A stretch of 64,000 nt of DNA from Anaeramoeba flamelloides. Its lineage: Eukaryota > Metamonada > Anaeramoebidae. The stretch is taken from the NCBI GenBank assembly GCA_027625915.1, contig JANTQA010000029.1:992001-1056000 (forward strand). The letters are read 5' to 3'. Made by a program: the position numbers and the translations under genes. Under the pieces are notes generated by a model. The model was not told the origin of the DNA, did not search any database, and saw nothing but the letters and a program-made list of their open reading frames with translations. This document shows positions 48,720 through 61,010 of this stretch, one piece after another; position 1 is the stretch's first letter; every line of letters starts with the position of its first letter.

Positions 48720-50321
48720 TAGAAGTTGAAAACGAACATTGTTTTTTTTTCTCCATGGAATAAGAAATTGAGTTTTGAAATTTTTAAGAAAATTTATTGA
48801 TTAATTGGTTTTCTTTCAGACAGATATCAACAATTCGTAGATTTTTATTTTTCTACTTATTTCTTATTGGTTCTTCAAAGGTCAATTATATAAATAATTG
48901 ATATTTGAAAAAAATGTTAGGCACCTTTAACTGATACAGAGTTTATTTTTTATTGTTTTCTCAAAAAAAAAAAATTAATCTTAATTAAAGAATAGAATCT
49001 TTAAGTCTAAAGAATAAACATCATATAAATACATCACAAATTATTAATTGGGGGTTTAGCCACGATCAATACAAAATAATTACATTTGTCTAATTACAAG
49101 ATTTTCCAAAGGTTAATAGATGATAATGTTTAAAAAACATTTTTTTTTTTTGTGTTTCAAACAAAATTTATTGTAAGTACAAAATGTGAACAATTATAAA
49201 ATGTATTTAATTTTCATATTTCCTTGTGAAAAGGATTGAAGTAATTGAAGATTGGATCATTTATGTACATTATTAGGCGATATTAATAAGAGAGAAAAAA
49301 AAACTTTGCAATGATAATTTTTAATTGGATAATTTTACTGAAAATGTTTAAAGGACACTTTGTTATCCTAGAGATATTTTTATTAATTTAAAATAATTTC
49401 AAAAAAAAAAAAAGGAAAAACTTGGATTTTATTGTAAATTTTAAAATTAAAAGCTAAAAGAAAATAATATGTTAAGAAAAAATCAAAATCAAAAGAAATT
49501 TGATTTTGTTAATTAGGATTTTTTTTTTTCCAATATTTAATACTAACTCCCAGTGGTATTTAGAATACATTTCTATTATATTTAATAATTATTTTGATAT
49601 AATTATCTTCAAAAATGCTATACATATCCCAATATTTTAGAGATCTCAAAAAAAAAAAAATAATTATAATTTGTTTTTTTTTTTTCAAAATTCTACTTTA
49701 GAAAAGATTATTTGAGATTTCATTTGCATTGGATCTTTACATTTCCTTCAATGGTATCATGTATTTTAAAAAAATGATTTATAGTATTGGATAATATAAT
49801 TTCTTATTTATTTAACAAAAATTTGTCAATTTTTTAAATTCTTTTTTGTTTTTATCTTTCTTGATTACTTTTGTAATCTTTTATTATCAAAAAATAATTG
49901 CTCAAGTTTTTTATTCTCTAAAAATACTTAATATACTTTTTAGACTATTATGGATTTTTTTCAGATATAATATCTATTTTTTTTATAACTTTAAACTGTG
50001 GTTTGATTTATTTACGTATTTTTTAAAAATAAGTTTAAACAAATTGAATTTAAAATTGTTACGAAATGAATATCAATAAAAAAGAAAAAAACTTGAAAAT
50101 TTCAACATTGTTTCCATATCTTTAAAATTCATTATTTTGAGAATATTAAAAAAATACTCAATTCTTATTACTTATTTATTTCAAATACACAGATTCATTT
50201 ATCATTTTTATTTCAATTCCTAATTAATTCATAAAAAGACTAACCATTTCAAATCATGGGCTTCCTTCGATATGAAATAAATTAAAACCACTGAAATTGG
50301 TATTTATATCAATATTAAAAA

Positions 50322-50324
<3 letters not shown>

Positions 50325-50372
<48 letters not shown>
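50325..50372. repeat. TA dinucleotide microsatellite
   Basis: About 23-24 uninterrupted TA units. Confidence 0.95.
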
Positions 50373-50375
<3 letters not shown>

Positions 50376-52985
50376 TTTCTATTATTCAAATTTATATATT
50401 ATTATAAAAAAATTACTATTTTAATATTCAGTTCTATACATTATAAATATTAGTTTTACATTTAAAAAGAAAATAATAAAAATAAAATAAAAGATAAAAA
50501 AAATTCGGCTTTTTTTTTAGGAAATTTCATTTATATATATATATCTGATTCCAAATAATTAAAAAAAAAATTCAAATTAAATTTAAAAAAAAATAATATT
50601 GTTTTTCATTGTAAAATTTTGAAAATTTTTCAACTTAAGAATTCTTTTCAAATTTAATTAATTATGCAAACATCTCAAGTCATATTAATAATTGGTTTTT
50701 CTTTTTTAATTATTACTATTTGAGAATTTATGACTTTTTAAAATCTAGAAATAAAATAAATGAAATTATTTAATAATATACCATTGATCAAAAATTATTT
50801 TCCAATATCTGTATTAATTTAGTAGTTAAAATTTTTTTCAAATTTTTATTTATAATCAAAATCAAAAAAAAAAAATTGTATTCAAAGATTATTTTATGAT
50901 CATTGAATAATATTTAAATAATACATCTTAATATTACAAAAAAAATAAAAATTACTTTTAAATATTATTCAAAAAGTTTATATTGATTTAATTGCCATCT
51001 AAAAGATGAAATTATTTTGTAATATTTTTTTTTTTACTTTTTCAGTTATTTTCTATTATTTTTTTTTGAAGTTAAAGAAAATTATTCATATTAATCTTTT
51101 AATTCTTACCTAAAATAAATGAATTTCATTTATCTCTTAATTTAATATTTATGAAAATTGTATCTAAAAAAAAATGAAATTTTCTCAGTAATATTTAATT
51201 TTACTTTAATTTTTTTATAATAAAATTAACAAATTTGTTTGATAATTATTAATAATAAAGCAATATATTGTACTTTGGATTAATATTATTATAATATATT
51301 TTATTATTTAAAAAATTAAAAAAAAGAAAAAAATCTTTACAAAAAATGTAAAAAAGATTAATAATTTTTTTTTTCCAATATCAAAAACAAAATATAATAA
51401 CATAACTACTTTATATTTGAACTATTATAACTTTATGTTAGAATCCAAATCTGGGTTAATGAAAAATAAGTAAATAAATATACCAGCGCAATAATATCAT
51501 ATAAAATCTTCTCATTTAACTTTTATGAAATTTATGCAAAGACAATGTACTAAGGAAGGTATTCAAATATATATAAACAATTTTAGATTTTAATAATTGG
51601 AAATTTCTTTATATTTTCCAAAATATACAGTAATATAGTCAGAGATTTGATTTTACTCGATTATTTTAAATTCTGGAATACCCTTTTGGTTTTTTTTTAA
51701 TTTGTTTGAATCTACAAAAACAGTTTTTAACTATTTTTTAATAATAACAAAAAAAAAAAAAAAAAAAAAAGTTATTATGTTTACTTGCTTTTACTATTTA
51801 TTTCAAAACTCAATATACTTTCAGAATAAAAAGAACCCCCCCAAAAAAACTTAGGTAACCTGACGTACTCTAAACCACTTATCAGCGTCTCATAAATTTA
51901 TTTTATATCATTAAATAAAAAATTCTTTATTGATTGGTAATAAAAAATTAAGTAATCCATCAAAAATTCAAAAATTCTCTCTTATAAAGAGATTAGATGA
52001 CTTCCATATAAACTTTCATCACAAAAAAAAAAGCCAAAAATCCAGGAAATTTTACTAATTATCTACATAGAACTTATTATATAATAAAAAAAAATTCAAA
52101 TAAATTTATGTCTTTATCTTTGAATCTAAAAATGATGAAATAATAATAAAAAATATTGATCATTTTCATGAGAATGCCTTTCTATTGAAAATAAAATTAA
52201 TTTTTTAAAATAAATTAATAATTCATAAAAAAATTAAGGAATTACATTTTTAAAAAGATATTTTGATATTATTTTCATTAATTAATAATTGTGAAATCTA
52301 TGGTTTTCTTTATAAATTAACTTTCAAAATTTAAGTCCAATGAAATTCGGAGTATAATTTACTATTCTTCAATAGAATATATATATATTTCAACTTGAGT
52401 AAAAGCAAAATACTGATTTCAATTGATACCCTAAAAATCTCAAATTTTTTTCTAAAGTACCTTCCTCCCACTGTCCTTACACTCTTTATTTCATATTGCG
52501 GAAAAAAAAAAATAAAAATAAATTCATTTTTTAACAAACAGAAAAATACCAATCAATATATAAATAGATTCTAGAACAAAAAAACAACGAACATATACAA
52601 AACGCTAGAGTTTCATTTTTCCAATTTTAGATATTGTAAACCTTAAGGGAGTAGCTACACCATAAGACATGATAAAAATTTGAGAGAGATGAGATAAGAA
52701 CATTTTATTTTAGTGGCGTGTGATCGTAGATTCTCTAAAAATTTTTTTAAAAAAATTATTTGATATTTTTTTTTTAGTAATGTTCAACAATAAAAAAAAA
52801 AGAGATTATATTGATAAAATAGTTTTTATTATTATTATTATTTTATTATTAAAATAAACTTAATTCGATTAATTTGGACACAGTTTAAACAGTTAGAAGA
52901 ATAACAAAAACATGATTTACATCAATTTGGAAATTAATTTTAATTCAACAAACTATTTCATTTTTTGTGTTTTTTGTTTTTGTTT

Positions 52986-53180
52986 TCATTTTCTTTTTTT
53001 CAGGTACTTAAACCGTTTAGTTAGATCTGAAAATTTTTTATAGATGGTTACTAGATGGTTACAGTTGAGTTTCTTCAAGTGATAAATCCACATACAACCG
53101 GTACATGGTATCTTATCATTTGATCGATCAACCATTGTTGGTGTAATTTTAACAAATCTACCAATATATTTTTTGTTCAA
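52986..53180 (-). other. Short reading frame inside element C
   Basis: Encodes YIGRFVKITPTMVDRSNDK followed by IPCTGCMWIYHLKKLNCNHL and a basic tail. The only apparent start is TTG, so a translated start is doubtful; a stop lies three codons upstream. The frame is related to the broken copy at 14630-14835, which keeps the residue pattern (GRF/GKF, I-S/T-P-T, NDKIP). Perhaps a remnant of an element-encoded protein. No family recognised. Confidence 0.4.
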
Positions 53181-53764
53181 ACTCTTTCATTTCAGCTCGT
53201 TTCATTTTTTTTGGACACACTTGTTTTGATTTTTTGTTTTATATTGTTTTCTTATATTTGGATGAAAACGATTACTTAAAAAACCATTAATACTATGTTA
53301 CTTAAATCTGGTTTTATATTACGTTTGGGAGAATATAGTAAATTGAGTTTTTGTTTCCCTATTTTTGATTTTAGATGTGTCCAAATTTTTGGAATATGGT
53401 TTAGTTTTTTTTTCTGGGAGAAGATAATTTCAGATTCTTAGAATAAAACGTGTATCTATTTTGTGGTTTAAACTTTGATAACATATAATCATATTCACTT
53501 CGCATATTCCACTAAACCCAACGTTTTACAATCCTAACAAGTAATAATTCTACTTAATTATTCTAATTTTGGAATTCTTCTAGCTATTTTAGTCCCATTT
53601 ATGTTTCCTTTTATATTCTCTCAATTGTAATATTGTTGTTCTTTTTAAACAAAATCCATTAATCCTAAATGCCACTAATAAAAAAATATTTCTAATTGCT
53701 TTATCTTGTCAGGATTAAAAAAATCACAAAAATGATGAAAAAATAAAAAAATGAAAAAATTAAA

Positions 53765-53859
53765 TGCCACAATAGAATGTTGAGAGAAGAATAAAAGATA
53801 AGTTATTCAACATTCAAAACACTATTTTAAGTAATTCAACTCAACATTCTATTGTGGCA
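53765..53859. repeat. Perfect 20-bp inverted repeat (hairpin)
   Basis: TGCCACAATAGAATGTTGAG at 53765-53784 and its exact reverse complement at 53840-53859, with a 55-bp loop. It lies inside element C. It could be a tiny nested MITE of 95 bp or a structured part of the host element. Confidence 0.85.
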
Positions 53860-54122
53860 ATTTCTTTGAGACTTTGAAAAAAAAATTTAAAAAATCTAAT
53901 GAATGAAGCACTTTAAATAATAAAAACCAATGAGGTACAACCAGAGTAAAAAATGTTATTTTCTGATCCTCTTCAGAATTGCACAAAAGTGAAAAATTTT
54001 TCTTTACCGTGGCTACTCCCTTAAAGAAATTTTTTAAAAAATGGTAATTGAGGTCTCATTAGGATCACATTTTGACTGATTATTATTTTCAGGTTATTCC
54101 AAAATTCATTTCATTGGGGATA

Positions 54123-54281
54123 CTTTAATCACCAAAAGATATCCAACAATGTGAAATCAACCAAATCAATCGAGACCACAAATTACAGCCTACTTTATTT
54201 TGAAATTTCTCTTCGCAAAAGAGTCCATAAAAAGGAGAAAATGAAGTGAAACTATTTTGCTATTTATAAATCAAATAACCT
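54123..54281. mobile_element. 167-bp TA-flanked MITE, diverged copy
   Basis: The core GAGACCACAAATTACAGCCT and the right arm GAAAATGAAGTGAAA, then ATTTATAAATCAAATAACC, match the family. The left arm is poorly kept. It sits about 100 bp right of element C. Confidence 0.5.
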
Positions 54282-54821
54282 TAACACTGTTTTTTCAAAA
54301 GAAACTGAACACACATAAGAAATAAATGGAGCAAAATCAAATTTTTTTGATACCAAAGACCAATTTTACCAAGTCGAAACAATATATAAACTCTAACCAA
54401 ATATTATTAACATTTTTTTTAAAAAAATTTGAAAAGTTTGAAAAAAACAAAAGCTAGCAGAAAAAGATGAACTTGGTTATTCTCAAAAATCTAGAATCTC
54501 ATTAGTGTCCATTCCTTTTGTTTCAAAAAAGAAGAGATGCTTGGAATTTCAATTATTAACGTTATTCGTCAAAAATTGATATTTTTTATTGATCACATAT
54601 TATTATGTTCTTTTATTCTTTCCTTGTGTAAACTATACTTTTATTAAAATTCACTTCACGCTCACACAAAATTAGAATTTAAATTTAGTCAGTTCCAATT
54701 TTGTATTCTCTTTTTTATACCAAAACAGAGGAAAGTACATTTAGTCATTTTTTTTTTTTAATTTTGAAACAGTTTATTTCCAAAATTTAACGAATAGTCA
54801 AAATTTAAAAAAAGAACCCAA

Positions 54822-57800
54822 ATGAAATCACAAGTAATACACGAATTCGGAAAAGTAAAAGTATATAGCCCTTATAAATTTTACGAATCACAAGAACGGA
54901 TCTCAAAAGCAATTATAAAATCATTTTCAGAATCAGAAAATGCACTTTTAGAATCCCCTACGGGTACTGGGAAATCACTAGCAATTTTATGTAGTTCCCT
55001 TTCCTGGTTAAAAAATGAAAAAATAAAAAATAGATCCTTTTTAAAAAAGAAAACAAAGGATCACAAAGAACAAGAACAAGAACAAGAACAAGAACAAGAA
55101 AAAGAAAAAGAAGAACAAGAAGAACAAGAAGAAGAGATAAAAATAAAAATAGAAAAAGGACTCGAAATAGACAAAGGAAAAGAATCAACGAAACCAATTA
55201 AGAACAAAAGAACAAAAGAATCTGGAAACTCGGACGAGATCGAAATTATTGAAGAAATAAAGCCAAAAACAAAAAAAGAAGAAAACGTAATAAAAATCAA
55301 CAAAAATGAAAATAAAAAAGAACAAGAAAAAGAAAACGAAGAAACAGACTATAATTTGTATAAAGCAGTTGGCGACAACACTAACAAGATCCTTCCAAAA
55401 ATCTATATTTGCTCTCATACCCATTTACAAATTAAACAATTAGCAAGGGAACTGAAAAAAACAGGTTTTCTTCCCAAAATGTGTACTTTAGGCTCAAGAA
55501 AGCAGTATTGTGTCAATGACGAAGCAAACAAATCTGAAAACATAGCCCTGGCGTGTAGCACATTGAAGCGTAACAAGAGCTGTCAATATTGGATGAATTT
55601 TAAAAAAAGTAGTCTTAATTATGCAAGGTGTGACATTCATGATAGCATCTGGGATATTGAAGATCTACAAAAGTGGTGTAAACCAAAAAAGATCTGCCCC
55701 TATTATGTTGCATTTAATCTCCGAGATCAAGCAGACATTATCTTCTCCCCGTACCAATATTTGATTGATCCAATTGTCCGAAACACGATGAAGTTTAGTT
55801 TGGATGACCAATTGGTCATAATTGACGAGGCGCACAACATTGAGAATTGCGCAAGAGAATCTTTTTGTCTCAAGATCGATTTATTAGATCTTTGGATGGT
55901 CAACCAAGAATTTCTACGGTATGAAAAATTATATCAAAACAAACAACAGGTCAAGATCTTTTATTATTTAAGGGAGCTAATACAAAAAATCCAAGGCTTT
56001 ATGAAGGATTCCGCTGGCTTTTTAAAAACTGACAAATATGGGAACAAACAGGCTGTGTGGAATGAGAATATTATTGAACTCTTTTCCAAATCAGGAATAA
56101 CTTTGAAAAAATTAAAATTTTTATATTATCTATATCGGGCTCTATTTAAACACTCAGGCAAGAATATCACCCGCTTACCCTTGGTAACCAACGAAGATTA
56201 TAAAAACAACTATATTAAACCGGATTTGATGCCTGGTGATCAAGAAAAATCCAGAGATTTTCAACAGAACAAGCAAACAATGGATAAAAATGGGAACCAA
56301 ATTGGGACAATCCTTTTAGAAAACGACAATAACGAAGATGAAGGAAAAAAGGAAAAAGAGATTGAAAAGGAAATAAAAATCAAAATAGAAAATGAAATAA
56401 AAATAAAAATCGAAATCGAAAAAGATGAAGACGAAGACGATGAAGAAAAAGAAAAGAATGAAGAAGGACAAAATCATGATGATAGTAAACTCCCAATATT
56501 AAGTACAAAGGCGACTTTTGCATTTGAAAATATTTTTAATTCAATAATATGCGCATTACTAAATCCAAAAAAATTTGCTGTGTGTTTACGTGAATTTGAA
56601 ATCAAAAACGAAAAAAATACAAAATCTCAAAATATTGATGAGAAGCAAACAAACACAAGTTTGGAATTAAATGTTTGGTGTTTGCATCCCGGCTTGGCAA
56701 TGAAAAGCGCATTTGGCAATATTAAAAGTTTAGTTCTAACCTCTGGTACATTATCGCCCATGGGCTGCTATGAAGGAGAATTATCATTGAAATTCCCAAC
56801 CAAATTGGAATGCAATCATGTCATTGATATGAAAAGGCAAGTACTTGTGGGCAATATTTCCGAATACCAAGGAAGCGAGCTGAAACTAACTTTTCAGAAT
56901 AGCAAATCGGAAAACACAAAAAGGCTATTGGGCAATTTAATTTATGAATATTGCCAAAATGTTCCCAAGGGGATCTTGGTGTTTTTCCCTTCGTATTCGA
57001 GATTGAATTCGATGAGGTATTTTTGGCAAAGCAATGGTACCATTTCCAGGATCAAAAAATTGAAATATGTTTTTTTTGAACCTAAGGGCAGTGGGAAGAA
57101 ATTTAAAACTTTGATTGAAAAATTTCAAAGACAAATACGCTCAAATAAAAAAAATGGTTGCATTTTTTTTGCAGTTTGCCGAGGAAAGGTCAGTGAGGGG
57201 ATAGATTTCTCGAACGATAATGCAAGAGCTGTTTTGATTTTAGGTATACCCTTCCCTTCAATTTCGGATCTTGAAATCCAACAAAAGAAACTATTTAATA
57301 CCAAGTACCAAGATCGATTCAATTTAATTAGTGGCGGCCAATGGTACCTGCTACAAGCATTTCGTGCAACTAATCAGGCACTCGGGAGATGCATACGACA
57401 TAAATATGATCATGGGGCAATTGTTTTAGTGGACTCCAGGTATCAATCGGGCGATTTTAATTATTTAACAAAATGGATCAGAAGTGATTTCAATTTTTGG
57501 GATAACGGCAAAACTGCACTGAGTTCCGCCCAACTTTTTTTTAAAAAGCTCAAGGAAAACCCAATAAACCAACCATACCATGAGAGAATTGTGCCCATCG
57601 TCTCACGTAAACGAGAGACAGGCAAGTGGTCCAAATTCCAACAATCAAAAAGATATAGAAAGAATTTCAAACAAGAACAACCAGTACAATATCAAGAATT
57701 TCAAAAGAAAAAAAAATTAAATAACAAGTGGAATGGAAAAAAGACAAAGCAAAACTTTTTTAGCTGGGAAAAATGTGGTTTTACCTTTTCAAAAAAAGCA

Positions 57801-57995
57801 ACAACTAAAAAAACTGTAAATAACAATAAAAGTCAAAACAATCAAAACAAATTGAAATTAGAGAATAATAGCCAGATCCAAAAGCATGATACTAAAAATT
57901 TGAAAAATTCTATTAATAATTCGAAGGTGGGCAATAGCCAGAAGAATTCAAACTATGATAATAAGAACAAGAATAATCATAATAACACCATCACC

Positions 57996-58042
<47 letters not shown>

Positions 58043-58490
58043 GAATAATAAGAATAATAATAAGAATAATAATAATAATAATCATGATCATAATCATAAT
58101 CATAATAATAATAATAATAATACATTCTATTTAATAAAAGAAGAGAAAAAAAACAATTTAACCCCTGTAAATATTAAAAAAGATTTAGTACGCCCTTATA
58201 CAGACCATTTGTCATGTTTGAATTGTTCAAAGGTTTTTTTTTCTTGGGACAACAAAACCCAACTAAAATCGAAATCCTTCCAGTTTAATGGATTTAACCA
58301 ATTTTTTTGGAGTTTAACCAATTTAAATCAAAATTCACTCAAAATTAAATTAGATCCAAACAAACAAAAAGAGCGGACAAATGGTTGGAATTATTTTAAT
58401 ATTAGTTGTTTCTGCGGAATGAAACTCGGAATTAAAGTCGGTATTACAGATGAAATTTGTTTATTCCAATCAAAAATAATAAAAAAGTAG
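54822..58490 (+). CDS. BRIP1: FANCJ/BRIP1-type Fe-S DNA helicase
   Basis: 1222 residues. Superfamily 2, XPD-like 5'-3' helicase acting in cross-link repair and G-quadruplex unwinding. Walker A SPTGTGKS (Lys 51); Fe-S cysteines C230, C245, C254 and C292; DEAH at 335-338 in VIIDEAHNIENCARE; VCRGKVSEGIDFSNDNARAV and QALGRCIRH (about 852-860) near the end of the core. The NIENCARE and GKVSEGIDFSNDNARAV blocks are closer to animal FANCJ than to RTEL1 or XPD. Two Lys/Glu-rich inserts (about 75-185 and 500-550) interrupt the core. After it comes an Asn-rich linker (about 1000-1100). A C-terminal module then carries C1132-x2-C1135 and C1196-x-C1198 followed by GMKLGIKVGI. Vertebrate FANCJ lacks such a Cys module at its C-terminus, where BRCA1-binding sequence lies. 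Start is the first in-frame ATG. Confidence 0.9.
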
Positions 58491-58641
58491 TAATTTGTTC
58501 TCAATTTTCTTAATGACATACAAATAAAAAATAAAATCAAAATAGAACACATAGAATTATTTGAACATTTTTATGACAGATTGAACAAATCTTTTAAAAA
58601 TAAAACTGTTTATTTAATTCCATTTTAATTATTTTATTTCA

Positions 58642-59194
58642 TTAAGGGGGGTTATGTATAGCAATAGCATACATTAAGAACTTGTATGTGTTATTCTCCA
58701 TTTGAAAGTTATATTATCTCAAAAGTTCAAATGCTTCAAAATATTTTAAAAAAAAAATTCAAAATTGTTAATTTTACAAATATCCACAAGTAAAATTTCA
58801 GAGGAAAAATTAAAAAAAAAAATCAAAAAAATGAAATAAAAAGAACAATTGAGAATTTTATTTCTTTTTTGTAAAATAAAAAATCAAAAAAGTAACAAAA
58901 AAATGAAAAAAATTTGCAATTTCTCAAAAATGCTGACTACATGTTCCAAATTTCCTAAATAGCATCATGTAACTAAACTTAATCTTCAGAGAAATAATCT
59001 AAAGGTACCCAAAACAAGAATAGGGCTTTTAGAAAGAAAAAAACTCATAAATTCATATTTTTTTTTTTTTTTTGAACGTTGAGTTTTCATTAAAAATCAA
59101 TAGTGCCCATCCATTGAAACAAACTATATTTTCATTGATCTTGAATGTTGAAAATTTTTTTCTAAAAAATTCACCACAATCCCAGCCCCCTTAA
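58642..59194. mobile_element. TTAA-flanked inverted-repeat element, copy D
   Basis: Left end TTAAGGGGGGTTATG and right end CCCAGCCCCCTTAA, with TTAA at both ends; 553 bp. The arms match only over about 10 bases. The left 90 bp repeats, in the same orientation, at 59311-59405 (AGAACTTRTATGTGTTRTTC then TCCATTTGAAA). Non-coding. Confidence 0.5.
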
Positions 59195-59307
59195 AAATAA
59201 ACATATTTTTTTTTTAATAACAAATTTTTTAATTCTTTTATATTTTTAAGAAAATACTTCGACCACAACAAAGAAAAGGGTTCAAGTGTTTTTTTTTTTT
59301 TATTGCA

Positions 59308-59640
59308 TTAGGGGGTGGTGGTATGGATAACCATAACATATATTAAGAACTTATATGTGTTGTTCTCCATTTGAAAATTGTATTAGTGGTCTTTTGTTCA
59401 AATTGATCCAAAAAATCTATTATAAATATTAATGCCAATAAATTATTGGATTCATTACTAATGATCACTATGAATTAAAAATCATATTTTGGAAATTTTT
59501 TTTTAATTCCTTTTCCTAATTTACACATATAAACCAAAATAATCGTATTCCAGTATTTAAAAATTATTTAGAACGAAAAGTACAATTTTATCATTTTAAA
59601 AACTGAAATTTTATTTTTTATTTGTGAGAATTTAAGGAAT
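59308..59640 (+). mobile_element. Partial TTAA-type element, copy E
   Basis: Begins TTAGGGGGTGGTGGTATGG. From 59405 it matches copy A read backwards almost base for base in places: AAAAAATCTATTATAAAT, ACTAATGATCACTATGAA and TTTTGGAAATTTTTTTTTAA. A right end was not found, so it is truncated or too decayed. Confidence 0.6.
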
Positions 59641-61010
59641 ATTTTAAATAAATATAAAACAAAAAGAAAAAAACAAAATTACACGTGCACCACCAAGAAA
59701 TATTCACAAAAAGTTGGTTTAAAAATGATAAAAAATCATTTAGCATTTGAACAAAAAATCAATTATTTCACACACAGATAAATTCAAAAACATATATAAA
59801 AATTTTTAGATTCAATTTGCATTTTTTAGAAATCTGATAATTTTCAAAAACTTTTCATTTAAAAGAATATATCGAAGTACAACAAATTTTACAAAATTCC
59901 TTAACCTTTAAACGAATAAAATTCTTTCTTCAAAGCTAAGTTAAAAAAAATTAAAAATTGAAAATAAAGCAAAAATTTTCAAACATTTCCAGATTTTGAC
60001 TTTTTGATTCAATTTCCAAAAAACCCTCCTATGATTCTAATTTTGAATAGATGGAACCAAATGATTCTTTTTTTTTTTTTTTTTTTCCATTTATAAGATT
60101 CCACTTTATTCTTGTTTAAAATTAGTTTTTCATAGAATCCGATCATTCTCAAAATTTTATTAACAATTCTTAAAAACAAATAACAAATAAAAATTTAAAA
60201 TTGAATCTTTTATTAGTTTGAAGTTTTTGAGTAATGCTAGATTGAAATAATTTTTATTGGCGAATATATTATTTTTCAACCCTCAGAGAACATAAATTTA
60301 CGGTAATATATTTGTTACCAAATTTTAATACTGAATTTTTTTTTGTTTATTGATTTTTTCCAAGTTAGTGAACAAAAGGAAAGATAAAAAATCATATTTT
60401 TTTGTTTATTTTTAGGTTGATTTTTTTATGAAAATCAAAAATACCATTTTTTGATCCAAAAACTTTTCGAATATTCTCAAACTAAAAACAAATTAAATTA
60501 AAAAGATATTTTGCTTACCTCTTAGTTCACTTATTTTCTACTTTATCTGAAAATATATTTATACACATTGCGCTTAACTCTATTAGATTTTAAAATAAAG
60601 GGGAAAGTAAGAGAATTTTGATTTTCAAATCTTTTCATGGATAAATTTGAATTTTTAGAAAAGAAAAATGTGCTTTACCAAAACGGCAAAAATCTTGAAA
60701 AAAAACTAAAATCTTAACAAGATTTCTTGACTTTTCATTATTTTCAGATAATAAATGTGTTGTTAGTTATAAAAGTAATATTGACTGACTAAAAATTCGG
60801 ATAGTTTCTTATACGTTTAAGTGACACTAATTATGAAGAAAATTGCAATACTATATAAAGTTAATTTTACTTTTATTTTGGATCATGATTCGCGATTTAT
60901 ATGTTTCTATATTTGCAAATAAGAAATTTATTTGAAATACAAAAAAAAAATAATAAATAAATAAAAAAACAAACAAATCTACGAATTAATCCTGAAAATA
61001 ATAATAAATT

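Larger units (their letters stand above)
52643..54024. mobile_element. TTAA-flanked inverted-repeat element, 1.4-kb copy C
   Basis: Left end TTAAGGGAGTAGCTACACC; right end GTGGCTACTCCCTTAA. TTAA stands at both ends. The ends resemble those of copies A and B (TTAAGGGATTAGC), so they are probably related families. Length 1382 bp. The interior has a 65-codon minus-strand frame (52986-53180) and a perfect 20-bp inverted repeat (53765-53859). No full transposase is present, so it would be non-autonomous or badly decayed. Confidence 0.68.
47997..54821. other. Longest spacer, with several elements
   Basis: About 6.8 kb. No host gene is supported; the Phe/Leu-rich frame at 49846-50079 is compositional. 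It contains MITEs at 48553-48719 and 54123-54281, a TA microsatellite at 50325-50372 and a 1.4-kb inverted-repeat element at 52643-54024. Confidence 0.65.
58491..61010. other. Spacer right of FANCJ
   Basis: No gene supported. It holds a 553-bp TTAA-flanked element (58642-59194) and a partial related copy from 59308. Confidence 0.6.

Noticed and set aside
49846-50079. 77-codon Phe/Leu-rich frame
   Set aside because: Composition typical of AT-rich spacer translation.
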